Assembly: GCA_024220505.1 (NCBI GenBank)
Contig: JAKZZE010000010.1
Coordinates: forward strand, 744,001 to 808,000
Reading direction: 5' to 3'
DNA length: 64,000 nucleotides
Source of the DNA: Rhizopus arrhizus
Lineage: Eukaryota > Mucoromycota > Mucoromycetes > Mucorales > Rhizopodaceae
Part shown: one piece after another, positions 33,186-47,400 of the stretch
Numbering within the stretch: the first letter of the stretch is position 1
Layout of the letters: the number at the start of each line of letters is the position of its first letter
Notes under the pieces: generated by a model
The model's database searches: none
Told to the model about the DNA's origin: nothing
What the model saw: the letters and a program-made list of their open reading frames with translations, nothing else
Position numbers and translations under genes: made by a program

Positions 33186-35986
33186 TTAAAAAATGAAAGC
33201 TGATTAAAGTAAAAGATCTCTTTTTTACGTGGGATCTGATTTCACACCATATTCAAGAAGACTGACCATATTAGGCTCCATAGTTTCAAAAATAATTTCC
33301 ATCCAAGATAAAATCTTTTTTGATATCTTTACATCCCTTATCTTGTCGCGTCGACTGTAAAGCTCGGATTTGTTGGGTACTTGGGAGTAAACCATTCCAC
33401 GTTCCAAAAATGAACGTGTGCTAGTAAGTTCAAAAAGATCGCTCATGTAATTTTGCTCTCTACAGAGCAACATGATCGATTGATTCATCATCTGTGCAAA
33501 AGCCTACAATGGATGTTTAGGTGGGAATATTTATTTCTGCTTTAATGAATACGGTTACCTCGTCTGTAGCCTTTTCATCTTCATCAATACTAGATCGATT
33601 ACTATTAGTACCCTCAGCAGATCCACGTAACATATGACGGTATCGATGTGGCTTTAAGTCTTCAGTACGTAAGGTGGGTGCATATGCTAAAGCACGAGCA
33701 GGACGAGATTCTTCAGGCTTAAAAACTATATAAAATGTAAGTACAATTTGTACACACTTTTTTTTTTTTTTGCATAGTTTACGGTATTCAAGTTCATCTA
33801 CATCTCTTTTACGTAATGAACTATAAAAATTACGAGTAGTATCAATCAATTCGCGAATATCTCGTTCAAATAAGGGCGCCATTGCCTGCGCATAGCACTT
33901 TTGGATAGTAATGATAAGATTAGTTACTCATATATTTTAGTAAATGTAGAGATATCTTACTCTTTGCAATTCACCATACATTCTTGGCTCCATTTCCTTT
34001 TCCCATAAGTTAAATCCCTGAAACTTGATGAGCTGATCTTCCACCGTTTCATGAGGGTGTGCCATGATTGATACACTCTGATTCTTTCTATTATTAGTAG
34101 GTGATGACTTTGTTCTCATCTCTTGGTATACTTTAGCCTATATATCTTCCATTTAGAACCATGTTGTGCTCGTTAAATAAATTAACTTTACTTGTTGCTC
34201 AAATTGGTCTTTTAAAAATTTAAATACTCGTTCACTAAATCGGTTTCCGTGTACATTATAAGATTCTAGACGTTCTTGTACAGCTATCATGCTCTGCAGC
34301 CCATCAGGTAACTTTGTCTTTAATATTTTTTGCAGCATCTCTGCTGATTCCTGAATACGAATTACATCATCTACAGTGTCCATTGAATCATATTGTAAGC
34401 TATCTAAACATCGCTTGGGTATAGAAATAGCACTCTATAAAAAATATTGATTGGACAGACGTACAAAAAGCAAAAATAGGGCTTACGAGTAACGCATCCA
34501 GCTCGGTTATAAGGGATAGTTGATTCGTATTTAGAATTTGAAGTGCTCTATTTTGAATCTCGATTTCTCTAATATCATCTCCCATGCTCTATAAATCGTA
34601 GTAAGTATAAAAATGCTTTCTTTACATGAATGGGTTTACATTCAACTCTGCAGCATAAAGAGATAACCAGCTTTCCATACTATCTAATTCAGCTAAAGAT
34701 TTATCAATATGATCTACAATTGATCTCACCCTTTCATCCGATTGTATAATAGCATGTACATTTGCCTATTACACACACAATCATTCATCTTTCTTATAAT
34801 AATAAGTAAAAATATCTTACTGCTTCCAAGGCATGTAGCTCCCCTAATAATCGTTTTTCAAGAACTGTTGCGTTACCATTCGCTTTCCAATTAAAATCCG
34901 TCAATAGCTCTTCTACATTCATCAAAAAGGCACGCTCGGCCAGTTTATCCTGTATTTCTTCTTCCTTTTTTGTCTCTCTAACCCACCAAAGATTGTGTAA
35001 GCTTCGCATAATCTACACAAAAGCCCGTACACTATTACCTTTCTCTTCTAAAACTTGTCTTTCTCTTTTTTCCCTTTCTCTTTTAGCCTCTCTTGCTCTA
35101 CGTTCCTCGTTTTGTCTTGGCTCATGTAGTTCTATGATAAGCCTTATGAATTTTTTTCCTTTCATTCATATTTTATGTTTTTACCTGGGACAGCAATAGA
35201 TACAGGAGAGCTAATAGGTGTCCTTACTGTAGACACAGCTGGTATAGGTGACATAGGTGATTCAGCTCGATGGACCGAGCTAGCAGTGGGCGAAATAGGT
35301 GACTCTTCGCTTAAAGTAGGAGCTAAAGGATCAGCCAAAACTAATTTTTGTTTAAGCTATTATGTTTATATAAGATCAAAGAAGAAAAAACTTACATCTT
35401 AAAATACGTGGTTCATCAATATTGACAAGTTTCGGCATACGACTTGCATAACGTCTACAAAACTTTTTAAGGTGTCAAATATGAAATCCTCTTGCTTTTT
35501 ATGCAAATATGTTACGTCAATCAAAAAGGCTAGGAAAATCATCTTATCTTTTCCTCTTTCTACTGCCCACAAGTATGCCTTGTTTAATGTAATTGAAAAT
35601 TGATGAGCCTAAATGTAAACTGGTTTGGTTCTGCCTCCTGATGAATTATTAAACGTTCATTCCAACTTACATCCACAATCTGAATTTGTTTAATCTCTTC
35701 TAAAGCCCATGTTTTACCAATGCTAAATGCTCCATTTTGGTTTCTTTTCACTTTTAAAAGCCGTATTGTATTTCGTTTTTCTAATACAAATATTCAGTGT
35801 CATATTTATGGAGCTATTGTGTATATCTAGCTTACGGGTTAAGCATAAATAACGAGGTGTTCCTCTAATGTCTCTACTGCTTTCTGATGACTGAATGTCT
35901 TTATAAGTTTTGACATGAACAATTAACTTCTCCGAAGAACCTTGTGGAAATAAACTTGTGATGAGCAATTGTCTTATGCCGTCCAT
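32200..35986 (-). CDS. SEC3: Exocyst complex component Sec3
   Basis: Subunit of the octameric exocyst that tethers secretory vesicles at sites of polarised growth. Sixteen exons: 35986..35836, 35750..35671, 35608..35516, 35462..35396, 35340..35185, 35131..35055, 35012..34821, 34765..34640, 34588..34487, 34434..34192, 34137..33961, 33897..33783, 33725..33559, 33503..33229, 33152..32752 and 32699..32200 (2922 nt, 973 residues). The N-terminus is the Sec3 PH domain (KRNQNGAFSIGKTWALEEI). A Ser/Pro linker with repeated SP follows, then a charged coiled coil (RRAREAKREREKRERQ) and the long Sec3 C-terminal helical rods. Intron 12 (57 nt, containing A14) has no stop and is a multiple of three, so its retention would insert a lysine-rich segment. 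All junctions are GT..AG and in phase. Confidence 0.92.
33155..33182. repeat. Poly-A run within SEC3 intron 14
   Basis: 28 consecutive A on the plus strand (a T run on the coding strand), filling most of the short intron just before its acceptor. Confidence 0.9.
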
Positions 35987-36132
35987 GAAGCAGAAGAAGA
36001 AAGGGCAATTTTATAATTTGTATTCAAACGCCTATTGAATTACTTGTATAATGCGTGACTTTTTCCTCCAGCCAAAATGTACATAGTTTGTGTGCCTCTT
36101 TTACTGATATTTTATATATTTAATTTCAAAAG

Positions 36133-37157
36133 ATGGTAAAGACGAAAAAAAAGATGGACAAGAACCCGCATATATAAAAACTTTGTCCTTTCATAGGTTG
36201 TATTGGCTGCTGCAGTTGTTACAAAAAGTGGAAAACGTAACAAAAAAGATAAACAATAAAAACTACTATCCAAAGCTCATAACATGTAATAGCTGTTATT
36301 TCTCGCCAGTTTCGTCAGATGCCACGTTCACGTATTGAAGGATTATTGGCATCCTTCCCCAAACTGACAAGTACAGGACAACAACACACAATTGCTGAAA
36401 ATGAACACGTTCGTTTTGTTTATCAACCTTTAGATGAGCTATTCATTGTGTTGATTACTAACCGCCAGGTAATAATCTTGTATCATCTTTATAAACTGAT
36501 GACTTATGTTTATTATAATAGTCAAACATTTTACAAGACATTGAATCACTTCATTTGTTTGCTCGCATTGTTACCGACATTTGCCACTCATTCGATGAGG
36601 CTGACATCTTTCGTAACGCTTTTGAATTATTGTGTGCCTTTGACGAAATTATTTCTGTCGGTTACAGAGAAAATGTAAACTTGTCTCAAGTCAAGAGCTC
36701 TATCGAAATGGAGAGTCATGAAGAAAGAATCCAAGAAATCATTGCTAAAGTAAGAATTACTTATTTATTAACAAACTTGTAACCTACTTTTTTTTTTGTA
36801 GAATAAAGAGGCGGAGGCAAAGGAGGAGCTTAAGAGAAGGGCCAAGCAATTTGAAATGCAAAGAAAGGAAGCTCAAAAACGTGGGCAAGAGTTTATGCAA
36901 GGAAACTTCAAGTCAAGTAACAATAGTTTTGGTGGAGGTTATAGTGGACAGTCCTTCTCTCCTTCTTTTGAAACATCACCTACCAACATCTCAAGGGAAA
37001 CTTATACGTAAATAATTATTGCCACGGTTCTCTTTAGATAAACTAACTGTTTGCATGGAATAGTCCTGTAGAGACTGCCGTTAGTGCAGATGCACCTCCA
37101 AAACCAAAGGGTATGCAATTAGGCCGTAAATCCAAGACTGTCAATCTTTTTGAATAA
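36133..37157 (+). CDS. RET2: Truncated coatomer delta-subunit homologue (longin half only)
   Basis: Delta-COP is part of the COPI coat for Golgi-to-ER traffic. Exons 36133..36135 (ATG only), 36197..36236, 36293..36468, 36522..36749, 36802..37007 and 37064..37157 give 248 residues. The N-terminal longin domain is clear (VVLAAAVVTKSGKPVISRQF, IEGLLASFPKL, VRFVYQPLDELFIVLITN), followed by the helical linker (RRAKQFEMQRKEAQKRG) and the KGMQLGRKSKTVNLFE block. The protein stops there, although family members continue with a ~250-residue mu-homology domain. The following 6.8 kb has no coding sequence, so that half is missing. It may be a truncated paralogue, a rearranged gene or a functional short form. 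It is divergent from SEC3 (146 bp). Confidence 0.85.
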
Positions 37158-37330
37158 AACCAAAATCCATGTATTTCTTGCTTTTTACTTCCATGTGCTA
37201 GTTTGTCTTTAGTATTCTTAAATATGGCTCATAAAGGAATGTACTGAAATTTTTTCATATGAAAGAGAATTTACAAGATAATTTTTACAGAAACAACCTA
37301 AAGGTTAAGTAGCTATTACATTGCAAGCAG

Positions 37331-37369
<39 letters not shown>

Positions 37370-40300
37370 TTGGCTTAAAGTTTTCACATTGCATTGCAAT
37401 TAAGACATTTTAGCAATAACCAGAAAGTTCAACAAAACCATAGTTGCCCTAAGCATTGCAGGCGTAAAATGATTGTTTGGTGAGGAAATTGGGAAAATTA
37501 AGAAGAAAATCCTTAATAATGCACTTCTTTTAATCCATTGACAAATGATTAAAGTTTGTGATATACTTTATATAGTGTTATGGTCAACATTTAAAAAAAA
37601 CTTGATCTTGTGTCAAGACCTGTAGAAAAGGGAGGAAGTAACATACATGCATCGGTAATCTACATCTTAAACAATGGTATTACTGATACTTTTTTGCTCA
37701 ATCTATTAGCAAATAGCTTGACATGTTCAGCGAAAGGACTTTGGGGCACTGGTTGCATTTATTGACGAAGAGCTGTAAGAAAATCTGTGATAAGTGTACT
37801 TTCATTGATATTCATTGTGTCGAGTCATTTTGAAGGCATAAAGGCGTTTTCTTATTCATGAATTTACTCATATTTACATTATTAATGTCAATATATTATT
37901 GAATAAAGAAGAGAGTGTTTCAATCGCAATTGATCTACAAAAGCACAGTGTTACGTATCTCAGCATTTTGATGCAAGAGAAAAGTGTCCTTTTACTTTAA
38001 AAGCTCATTATAGGAATATATGCTCTCCTCTCTATATAGTTTACTCAAACAAGGAAGTCTGTATGTATATTAAGGGGTTTTTTTTTTCTTTTTTACATCA
38101 ACATGCATCTCTTTAGTAGTGATAAAAATTTTATGGATTTTACTTGGTGCAGAAAGAATATGTCGCTTGTTGAGTTGAATTGCAACTTACATTACTGTAA
38201 CATGGTTTTATTGGTAACTTATAGCAAGCTTATAGATTATTAAAAGAAATGTATAGGAGGTATTGTATATAGAGAGATTTTTGGATTAAGATAATAAAGT
38301 CGGACAGCATGAAGAATGAAGGCGATAATGTAAATAGAAGAAATCCTAATTTTCATGTTGAAGCTAAGATACATACTTGCTAGAATAAGACGCACTCCTT
38401 TCTATTTATTCACACTCGTCATAGACTTTCTAGGTAAGTGATACACCGAATGCTGGCCATTCTTTTTTTTTAATCAAATATATAGGTAAGTAAAAACCAC
38501 GTGTATCATGAAAAAATAGGCCTGTTGCTATTTACAATATAATGAGCAAGAACAAAAGTAACATAAAGACGTTTATAGATAGTAAATAGGAAACTAAATC
38601 ATGTCGGCCATACTTTTGTCATGATCGAGGTTTGAAATAAAGATGTGCTCTCAAGAAAAGATAGAGAATACCAAAGAAGGTAGGAAAAAAGAATGGGTAG
38701 GAATTTCATGATAAGTATACGGTGGATTTGTCTTCTTCAATTATACAACACATGCAGTTTTTGTTACATCTATAAGGTTTTAAAAACATATTTTAGAAAT
38801 GCTATATGTTCAAAGTTTTATCATCGTCATCCTTTGCTACTATATTTATGGTTGTAAACTATAGAATTGTTATGCTAATTTTTTTTACTTTAAGCCAAAT
38901 GGCCTGATTTAATTAGAATAACAATTTTTATGCGCCTTAGCTAAATAAATCATTCATTTGCTACTCTTCATAAAAAAATGACGGTGCTATACCAAGAGGG
39001 CTATTTTACAAATTAAAAGTATTTCAATTTGAAAATATTGTTTTAGTATAATGCAAATATAAAGCATCCATATTATTTGCTTATTAATGTTAATACTTTA
39101 ATAGCAAGAAAAAATACAGGTTAACTATGTAGAAAAGAGATACGAAAAATTTTGTCTCATTCTAACCAGGTATTATCAAAGTTCCAATACATTTCATCGG
39201 TGATTATGAGAATTTTATTTTGATTTTCTATTAAAAAAACTGTATCAACGACCTTCCAAACTTAATTAGCCCTAGCTTAAATTTTTGCAACTAAGAGTTG
39301 TACGCGAATTGAATTTTTATACATAGCGAGCAAAAAGATGAGTTTTATTCATACAAACATTAAGTGTGTCCAAATAGTAGCCTCCATTCAGTTAATTCTT
39401 TATATCTTAAATTATGCTTTTTAACAAGCATAATAATTATGACTTCGTTATTATTTATTCATTTATTGTTGCATTGGTAACATTTTCTATGCAAAAGTTA
39501 TAACATTAATTTGATATATTTTGCGTATAATGACGAAATCACAGTAAGATACAAGTAAATAAAGAATATTCATAAACTACAATTGTAGTCTTGTAATAAA
39601 TAATATAAATACATAAATGATACACAACTATAACTTTATATACATAAAAAGCATAATACATACAGCAAATTCCTGACTATAGCTCTTTCTTTTGTACTAA
39701 AGATTACTATAAGCATTGCTAAATATAGCAGCACATATGTACATAAGCATAAATAGTTATCTAATGAAATATCTGTGTTAATATTTAATGAAGTACTTTA
39801 AAAGGCATGCCAATTATAATTAAAACTGTTTAAACAAATATTATAAAAAAGCATACTAGATAAATAAATATTTAGTATATATACGTGGTATAACTTTTTT
39901 TTTTGTAAAAAAAAAATAAAATAAATAAAAATAAAAATAAAAATAAAGCAATTCAAAAGAATATACATCGAAAGCACATCAAGTTTTTTATATTGACGAT
40001 TGATTAATACACATTTTATTTCAACTAATAGCTTAAAGCTTTGCTTTAATCGATTCTATTAATAATAGGACATTATTTTCTTTATATAAAGGAGTAGAAG
40101 TATTTTTCTTCAATGAATACATAAATAACATTTATTTATTTAAACATGATAGCCATGCAAAAACTTTGAAGAGTAATGCAAATATATAAATTATGCCCTA
40201 ACATTCATTTTGCTTTACAATCAAATATAAGATAAATGGGGAATAAGTTGAGTGGTTTAAGTCTCTAACTATCATTAAAATACCTGTTGGGATAGTTATT

Positions 40301-43300
40301 AAAATCATCAGCCACTGTTAACTAATAATAGAAGTTATCACTAGGACAAAATTAGTAACTTTTATTTATTCTAAAATTGTGAGTTTTTGTTTGTACAGAA
40401 AACAAAGAGCATGCTGATCAAATTAATCATATTCGTATGCTGTACTATCAAAAATGTGGCCTGGCATGATAAACCAAAAGGGTGAACAACCACATGGGAA
40501 AATTTTCCGCATTTAATATTGATTTGAGGATAATTAATGAATCTTGGAGAGGCACTAGCCTCAACCAATTTTTTACGAGATTTTTTGAGATTTTTCTGAT
40601 TATATAATTATTATGAAGTTATAAGTTTTGATGAATTTCACTTCAAAATCCCATTATTATCAACTTCTTATTTATTATTTCAAGACTCTTTTAACCTAAT
40701 GTCCAAACACTTGCTACGACTGTGCATGTATATGATATTGTGGGTCAAATGCTCATAGTACATACAAGCGATTTACTTTTAAAAAATTTACTTTATAAAA
40801 AGCGTACATTTTCTCCTCTAGAGTTAACAAAAAAACTGAAGCTCTTAAATTTTTTATCACACTTTTCATTTATTTATTGTTAATCTGCGAACATTTTAGG
40901 ATATCCTAAATCTATAAACTAATTGTTATTTTTTGAAGATTATTTTTCAAAGCAATTAAGAAATAATACAATTTAATAAAATAACCAGCTTCATGATCAT
41001 GAGAGTTATAATAAAAAGGTCAAAAATTCAAATACAAGCCTTTAAGAATTAATAAAAAAAAAAGGATTGGATGAATGACACTTTTTTTTGCACACAGGAA
41101 TAATAACGCTGTACCTATTTATGAGAACAGTATAAAGTTTGTATCCAATTGAAGAAGGTCTGCATAAATTTAATTAAAATTAAAAGACCTACCATTGTTA
41201 CTCAAAAAAGATTTAATGAATGATACTTGGCTTTTCTTTATTTTTCTCTATCTTTCAAAAGTTAGTAAATTTATAATATATAGGAATGAGGGATATTTAG
41301 CTTTATGTATAATAATTCTCAATGAAAAATATAATTTAACAAATATTTCTAATAACACAAACATAAATTAGTGAATCCCACAATGTTTTGTAAATAATTA
41401 ATGATATCCAATACTCCTCTGTATTTTTTTTTTACAGTTATAAACTCAAAAAATTATAAAATCTTTGTAGATTGGTTGGTTAGACAATAAAAAGGCGTTT
41501 GGGGTTATTTTTCAGGCTTAGAAAGAGATATTGTGTAAAATTTAAAGTCATTATCGGTTTACAGAACATAATTTGTGTAGATATGATTTCTAACTATAAA
41601 GATTTAGGCTAAGCTCAACTTATAATTTGTTATTTATGAATAGTGCTATATTCAACGATAACCTATAATTTTATTTAGTATGACATGTTACTAAGGTGTT
41701 TTCTTAGTCACAACATAATTCAACGTCAATATCTCATGTTTTAAACTGTAATAGTTATAATAAGAAAGCTTCATGTAGTCTAATAAAACATTTAGGTAAC
41801 TAATAAAATAAACAAGATAATAAGTAGCAGCCCCACAAATTTTGTTCATTATTTATTTACTTTCTATATTAGAGTTATCAAATTATGAGTATAATTAGCA
41901 TTAATGCAAATTCTTTTATAAAGCATATACAATATCCAATCGACTAAGATATAATTATTGGCACGTATTAAGTTAAGTAACTAGTTAATGTGATTTTAAA
42001 GCAAAGAATACAACCAATACAGCTGCTTATTATACTAAAGGACGGAATGAATCAGATACATATATGTAGCCAATACTGTACGATGATATAATTAAAGCTA
42101 CCAGAAATTAGTAAAAATCCAGAAAAGAAAGGCTTTTATCATGGTCACTCCAAGCTCATATATGGTAAACTAGGGAATTTGAGAACATTCAAAACCCAAC
42201 ATACTTGGATTAACAATGATCAAGCATGTCAAGCAAATATATTTCAGTGTTAACAGCTTTGTCAGTAAGGTACGTTTTTACTAATAAATAAAGTAAAAAG
42301 ACCCAAGTATATTTAAAAATAAAGACAAATGGACTCCTGAGTAGTGGCTATTAGTTGTTTGGTCTGATGAATTGTACTTATTTTAATAACAGTATATATT
42401 TCAGCACTCATTAAATTATGTATAAATCCTTTTCTCATTTTTATAAAATAATATTTCATTCAAACATCCAGTAAAGATAAACTTCTATTTGTATTCATTG
42501 TCTTAAACTATTCCTTTATCCTTATTTTTATCATTCTAATTTAACATCATTTTTGCTCTATTCCTTGTAGTTCCTATTCTTAGTGTGTATCACTCAATTC
42601 TTTATTGTCATTATTTCTTGTGCTTCTTAGCTACTCGAATCATGCTTAATTTCTTGCCCAGTCCCTTTTTCCGCTTTTGCTTGAAAAATTCAACTCATCA
42701 TATAAGAAACAAAAAGCATATATAATACAGCATGCCTTGTCTACCATAAAGTTTGACAAAGTTTTATTGATAGCTTGGAGCTGCTTTTAGTCTAAAAAAC
42801 AGTTTTTTTCTTTTATAATTCGCAACTTTCAATAGTTTTTTGAAATTTTTTTCTTTCTCTTTTTCTCTTTTATAAACAACATCATCTAATTGCACATTTT
42901 TGAAGTTTTTTTTCTGTTTTCTTCTTTATTTTCATTAGCCATACTTTTTTTTTAAGAAAAAAAGATACTCTTTTCTTTTTAATGTTTAAATGTAGAAGGA
43001 CCACTCTTTGGGTACCAAAAAGATATGTGTCTGTGTGCATGCATTACGGAGCATTCTTGTTTAAAAATATCTTATTTACCCCTTTTGTTCAATTATAAAT
43101 AGCTAATAGAAATTATAAGATTAGTTAAAGTATGTAAGCATACTTCTTATTTAAAGCTACTATAGACAAAAGAGTAACGAGCTGATCATACTAACACATA
43201 TGTTACTAAGGACATACGGAAAACATTGAATAAAGTTACAGAGCGTGGTCATCTATCGGTTCTTACTCTATATACTTGGTGTATTAGTTCTTGAAAACTG

Positions 43301-43983
43301 TTATAAGTCAAACAAAATTTAAGAGAAAATGTTTTTTATTTAGCATATTGTGCCAAAATAAATTATATTAGCGCTTTAATGTTGTTAATAACATACAAAA
43401 AGAATAGCATTCATGGATTCTTAGAATTTTTAAACAATTGAGTTTTCACAAAAGTATAAATCTGATTTACGTGTATAAATGTAGTTTTTTATTTAATGTA
43501 CATTAAACTACAATATATTGCTACGATTCACTGATGTTTAAAATAAAACAATCATATTGTATATTTAATTATTTAAAATATAAATTTAGGCGCTGCTAAA
43601 GTGATCGACGTTAAAAAATACAAGTTATTGTTTAAATTTTTTTCTTCATCCTACTTTATTACTTTTTGAACCTTTCCTTTACTATTTATAGTTTAATAAA
43701 AGATACCTATTTATGTTTCTTTTGATTCTAAATCTTTAATGAATCGCTATATTATGACCCAAAATTGATTACATGATAAATTCCTTGTAGCATATGTGTA
43801 TTGTTTAGCCACTGAAAAATCTATGATGTCTGTTTAAAGCTCAGCTGCAACTCAAAAATCATGTTGAAAGGAACCTAAAATAGAAAACTCAGTTTCCCTT
43901 TATTTTTCCTCTTGCTTGGCTCTTCATTAAGGGCACTTTCATCTCTTTGCTAACAATAAAGAGTTTCTTTTGGATAAACCACG
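37158..43983. other. 6.8-kb AT-rich gene desert
   Basis: No frame longer than about 65 codons and no recognisable protein piece on either strand. The sequence is extremely AT-rich. It includes an ATT/TTA microsatellite at about 37332-37369 and AAAAT repeats at about 39905-39945. It is bounded by the truncated delta-COP gene and by MON2. I found no RNA gene or transposon end. Confidence 0.7.
37332..37369. repeat. ATT trinucleotide microsatellite
   Basis: About twelve consecutive ATT units at the left end of the gene desert. Confidence 0.9.
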
Positions 43984-44377
43984 ATGAGTGGACTTACAGC
44001 GTTTTTACAAACAGAACTTCTAACGCTTTCGAGTGAGGCTAGAAGAAAACATCCAGAGATTAAAGAAGTAAAAAGAAAAGCATATAGTATACATCGACAC
44101 GGTTTTATTAATGCAAGTTTCGGCTTTAGGCAGCAGAAAGATTAGGTGTCATTTTAAGAAGCTTCAAAGAAAGACCTGGATACGGGATTGCTAATGGTAA
44201 GATTTTTTTTTCTTTAATAAGTATTCGTTTTGTTGAATATATTGTTTGAGTAGAGTTGGCAAAAACCGAGGACGCTTTACGGCCGTTTGTATTAGCCTGT
44301 GAAACCAAGCAGATAAAGCTTATTACTATTGCTATTGGATGTATACAGAAACTTATATCATTCCATGCAATACCAGA

Positions 44378-44423
<46 letters not shown>

Positions 44424-47400
44424 TAATATCTCGTTTTAATTTATTTTTTACTTCTTAAAATAGACATCAGTTCGAACAATTTTAAGGACTTTGACAGACA
44501 TTAGCTCACACGGTGTGGATATTCAATTAAAAATATTACAAACAGTTTTACCATTATTGAATAATTATAGAAGTGTACATGATGATATCCTAGCAGAGGT
44601 AAGTCATATCTGTCACCTCCTGCTCTCCTTTCTCCTAATTTTTCTCTCTAGGCACTCTTGATCTGCTTTCGCCTACAAGATTCAAAAGCGATGGTAGTCA
44701 ACAATACGGCAGCAGCAACTTTACGTCAATTAGTTATATTTGTGTTTGATAAAGTAACAAAGGAGGATGCACTTGGCTTAGAATTATCGGATACATGTCA
44801 TGAAGTAGAGATAAGTTCAGGAGAAAAGATTAAGCTACGTCCATGCGCGAAGGACGCATACTATTTATTCCAGGATTTGTGCTTACTGACAAATGGAGAC
44901 CCTCCAGAGTACCTCCGATTGAATCATCTTTCAAAAACGTTTGGGTTAGAATTAATAGAAAGCATATTGGCAAACCATTACGCCCTTTTCAAAGAGGTAT
45001 TTTTAAAAGAAAGAAATTTAGTTAGCAATACTTGGTTTAATCAAAAGTTAAAATAGCATACAGAATTCAGTTCAATCTTGAAAGAACGTGTTTGCCCAAT
45101 GTTTATAAGAAACTTCTCGGAAAAGCATGAATTTTCTCAAACAATGCGACTTACTAGAGTAGTTGACATTTTAATCAAACAGTTCAGCGAGATCTTGGTT
45201 ATGGAGTGCGAAGTGTTTTTATCTATGTTTGTGAAAATATTAGAGCCGGAAAATCCTCTTTGGCTACGGGTGTTGGTCATGGAAGTATTTAAAGGTGTTT
45301 GCAGTGATCCCGGGTTGACACGTTCAATTTATAATTGGTATGATCGTTTAGATGGTGCAACAAATGTCTTTCAAGGTATGATCACTGGGTTTGGGCGGTT
45401 AGCAACAGAAAAGCCTCAGTCGATCGGTGTCAATCAATCTGGACGTGAAAGCATTGATGGATCAAGTCATACAGGATATACAGCTTACGCGACTCAAAAT
45501 ATTTCTTCGTCCTCTTCAATTCTTGAAAGTTTGAGTGCTGCTTCATCAACTATGCGTATTCAATGGTAAGATATTTGAAAGCTAAGTCTGCTATATACTA
45601 ATTCTATTCGCGTATATAGTATTGACCAATTAGACAAATCAGAGCCACCGAGTATACCAGAAACATACATATTCTACCTTGCTTTACAGTGCTTAAACTC
45701 AATTGCTGATGGATTGGCAGGTTTTGCGTTATCTCGTTTTTCGCCTGGATCTGCTAGAATAATTACTGATAATGATCCCTTAAAGCAAGATCTTCAGCTT
45801 GCTACTGAAATGGCGAATGTAGCCTGGCCCGGTCTGCTAGCTGCTATGTCATTCTATTTGACAGCAAATCTTGACGAAGAACTTTTTCAATCTACCATGA
45901 AATCGTATCAAAATTTTGCCAACGTTTGTGGCGTCTTGGACCTTGTTACTCCTCGAGACGCATTTTTAACCAACTTGTGTAAAAACACAATTCCGATGAT
46001 TCCCATCCTATCATCAGGTCTGATGTCTAATAGTAGCAAGAGTAGTTCTTCAAATTTAACGACCGCTTCATCCACTCATACTCCAGCTATATCCTTTTCT
46101 GAATTGCCTGCTCAGCAACAACAGGCTTTGGCTAGTATCAACTTGAATGAAAAAAATTTGTATAGTCTACGGGTTCTACTGAATATTACTATGTTTTTGA
46201 GCAACGTAATGGATTCCTCATGGTATCTTGTTCTAGAAACTTTTCAATTAGCCGACTTTTTACTATTCAATCGTCCTACACCCAAAACTCCTTCAAATAC
46301 TAGTGTGCCTGCATCTGCATCAGGAGCAAGTCTAAGGAGAACCATGACAAACACATCTGCCTCTGGAATAAGCCTTTCAAGTAAGTCTTATTTTAAAACA
46401 TATTATTTGCTTTGTGTGTTAAATTTTTCTTAGCTCAAGCTTCTACCAGCCAAGTAAAGGATTCCGATCACGTTGCAATTATTGGAGCATCGTTTCAAAG
46501 ACTATTTGAAAACAGCAAGCTTTTGGACAATGATTCGTTTATTGCATTTGCAACCTCTCTATGTCGATTAAGTTCTGAAGTCAGCGGTGTTCCCTTTAAT
46601 GAAAATGATTCGGTTTCTTCTCACAAATCTTCAAGAGTGGTAAGTCCAAAAATAGTATTTTGATAGTAAGAAGTATGATTTTAATTATCTTTCTGAAGAA
46701 AATTTACAATTCGAGGTCATTTGCTATAGACAAACTTCAATATGTGTCGACTCTAGATATGAACAGACTTATCAACTCAAATAACCAATCTTCAGAGATA
46801 TGGAACCTTATCATGACACATCTTATTGCAACAGCTAATTATCCATTGACACCAGCGTCAATTCGTACACAATGCTGTGAAGCAATTACCGAGATTATTG
46901 TAGATGTCATGAACTTTGTCTTATCCGAATACAAACAAGTAGACGAGAACATTCAGACTCGCTTACTCTTAGCTCTCAATCAATGTATCAACTATACCCC
47001 ATCAACAAAAGAAGAAGAAACCTTATTTCAAGAATCATCTGCTATTAATGCGAAGGCGTCCAATGAGGTGCAAAAAATGGCCTTGGAAACATTAAATAAT
47101 GTCTTGCAAACATCTGGTCATTCTTTCACCTGTGGGTGGGGCTTGATATTTGACATGCTTCGCCATTTTGCCGTTTCGGCCATCGGATCCCCTATCGATG
47201 TCGCTTACGATGAATCAGACTCTGAAGCACTCGAAGGTCGTTCAAGTATTGATACCATCGGATCATCCATTATGACGACGAATGCACCTACAGTCACTAC
47301 CAATAAGGCAGCCACATCAGCAGGATCTATAAGAATTGCCTTTGCAAGTCTTCAACTTATTTGTACTGACTTTTTATCACTCTTATCGCCCGACTGTCTT

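Noticed and set aside
35450..35520. Apparent frameshift in SEC3 after LIDVTYLHKKQEDF
   Set aside because: A 53-nt intron (35515-35463) with GTAACA donor and AAAAAG acceptor restores the frame and gives family-like spacing (FLAFLID then FCRRYASRMPKL).
37158..43983. tRNA or other structured RNA genes in the desert
   Set aside because: I looked for B-box-like GGTTCGA and cloverleaf patterns by eye and found none; a covariance search was not possible.
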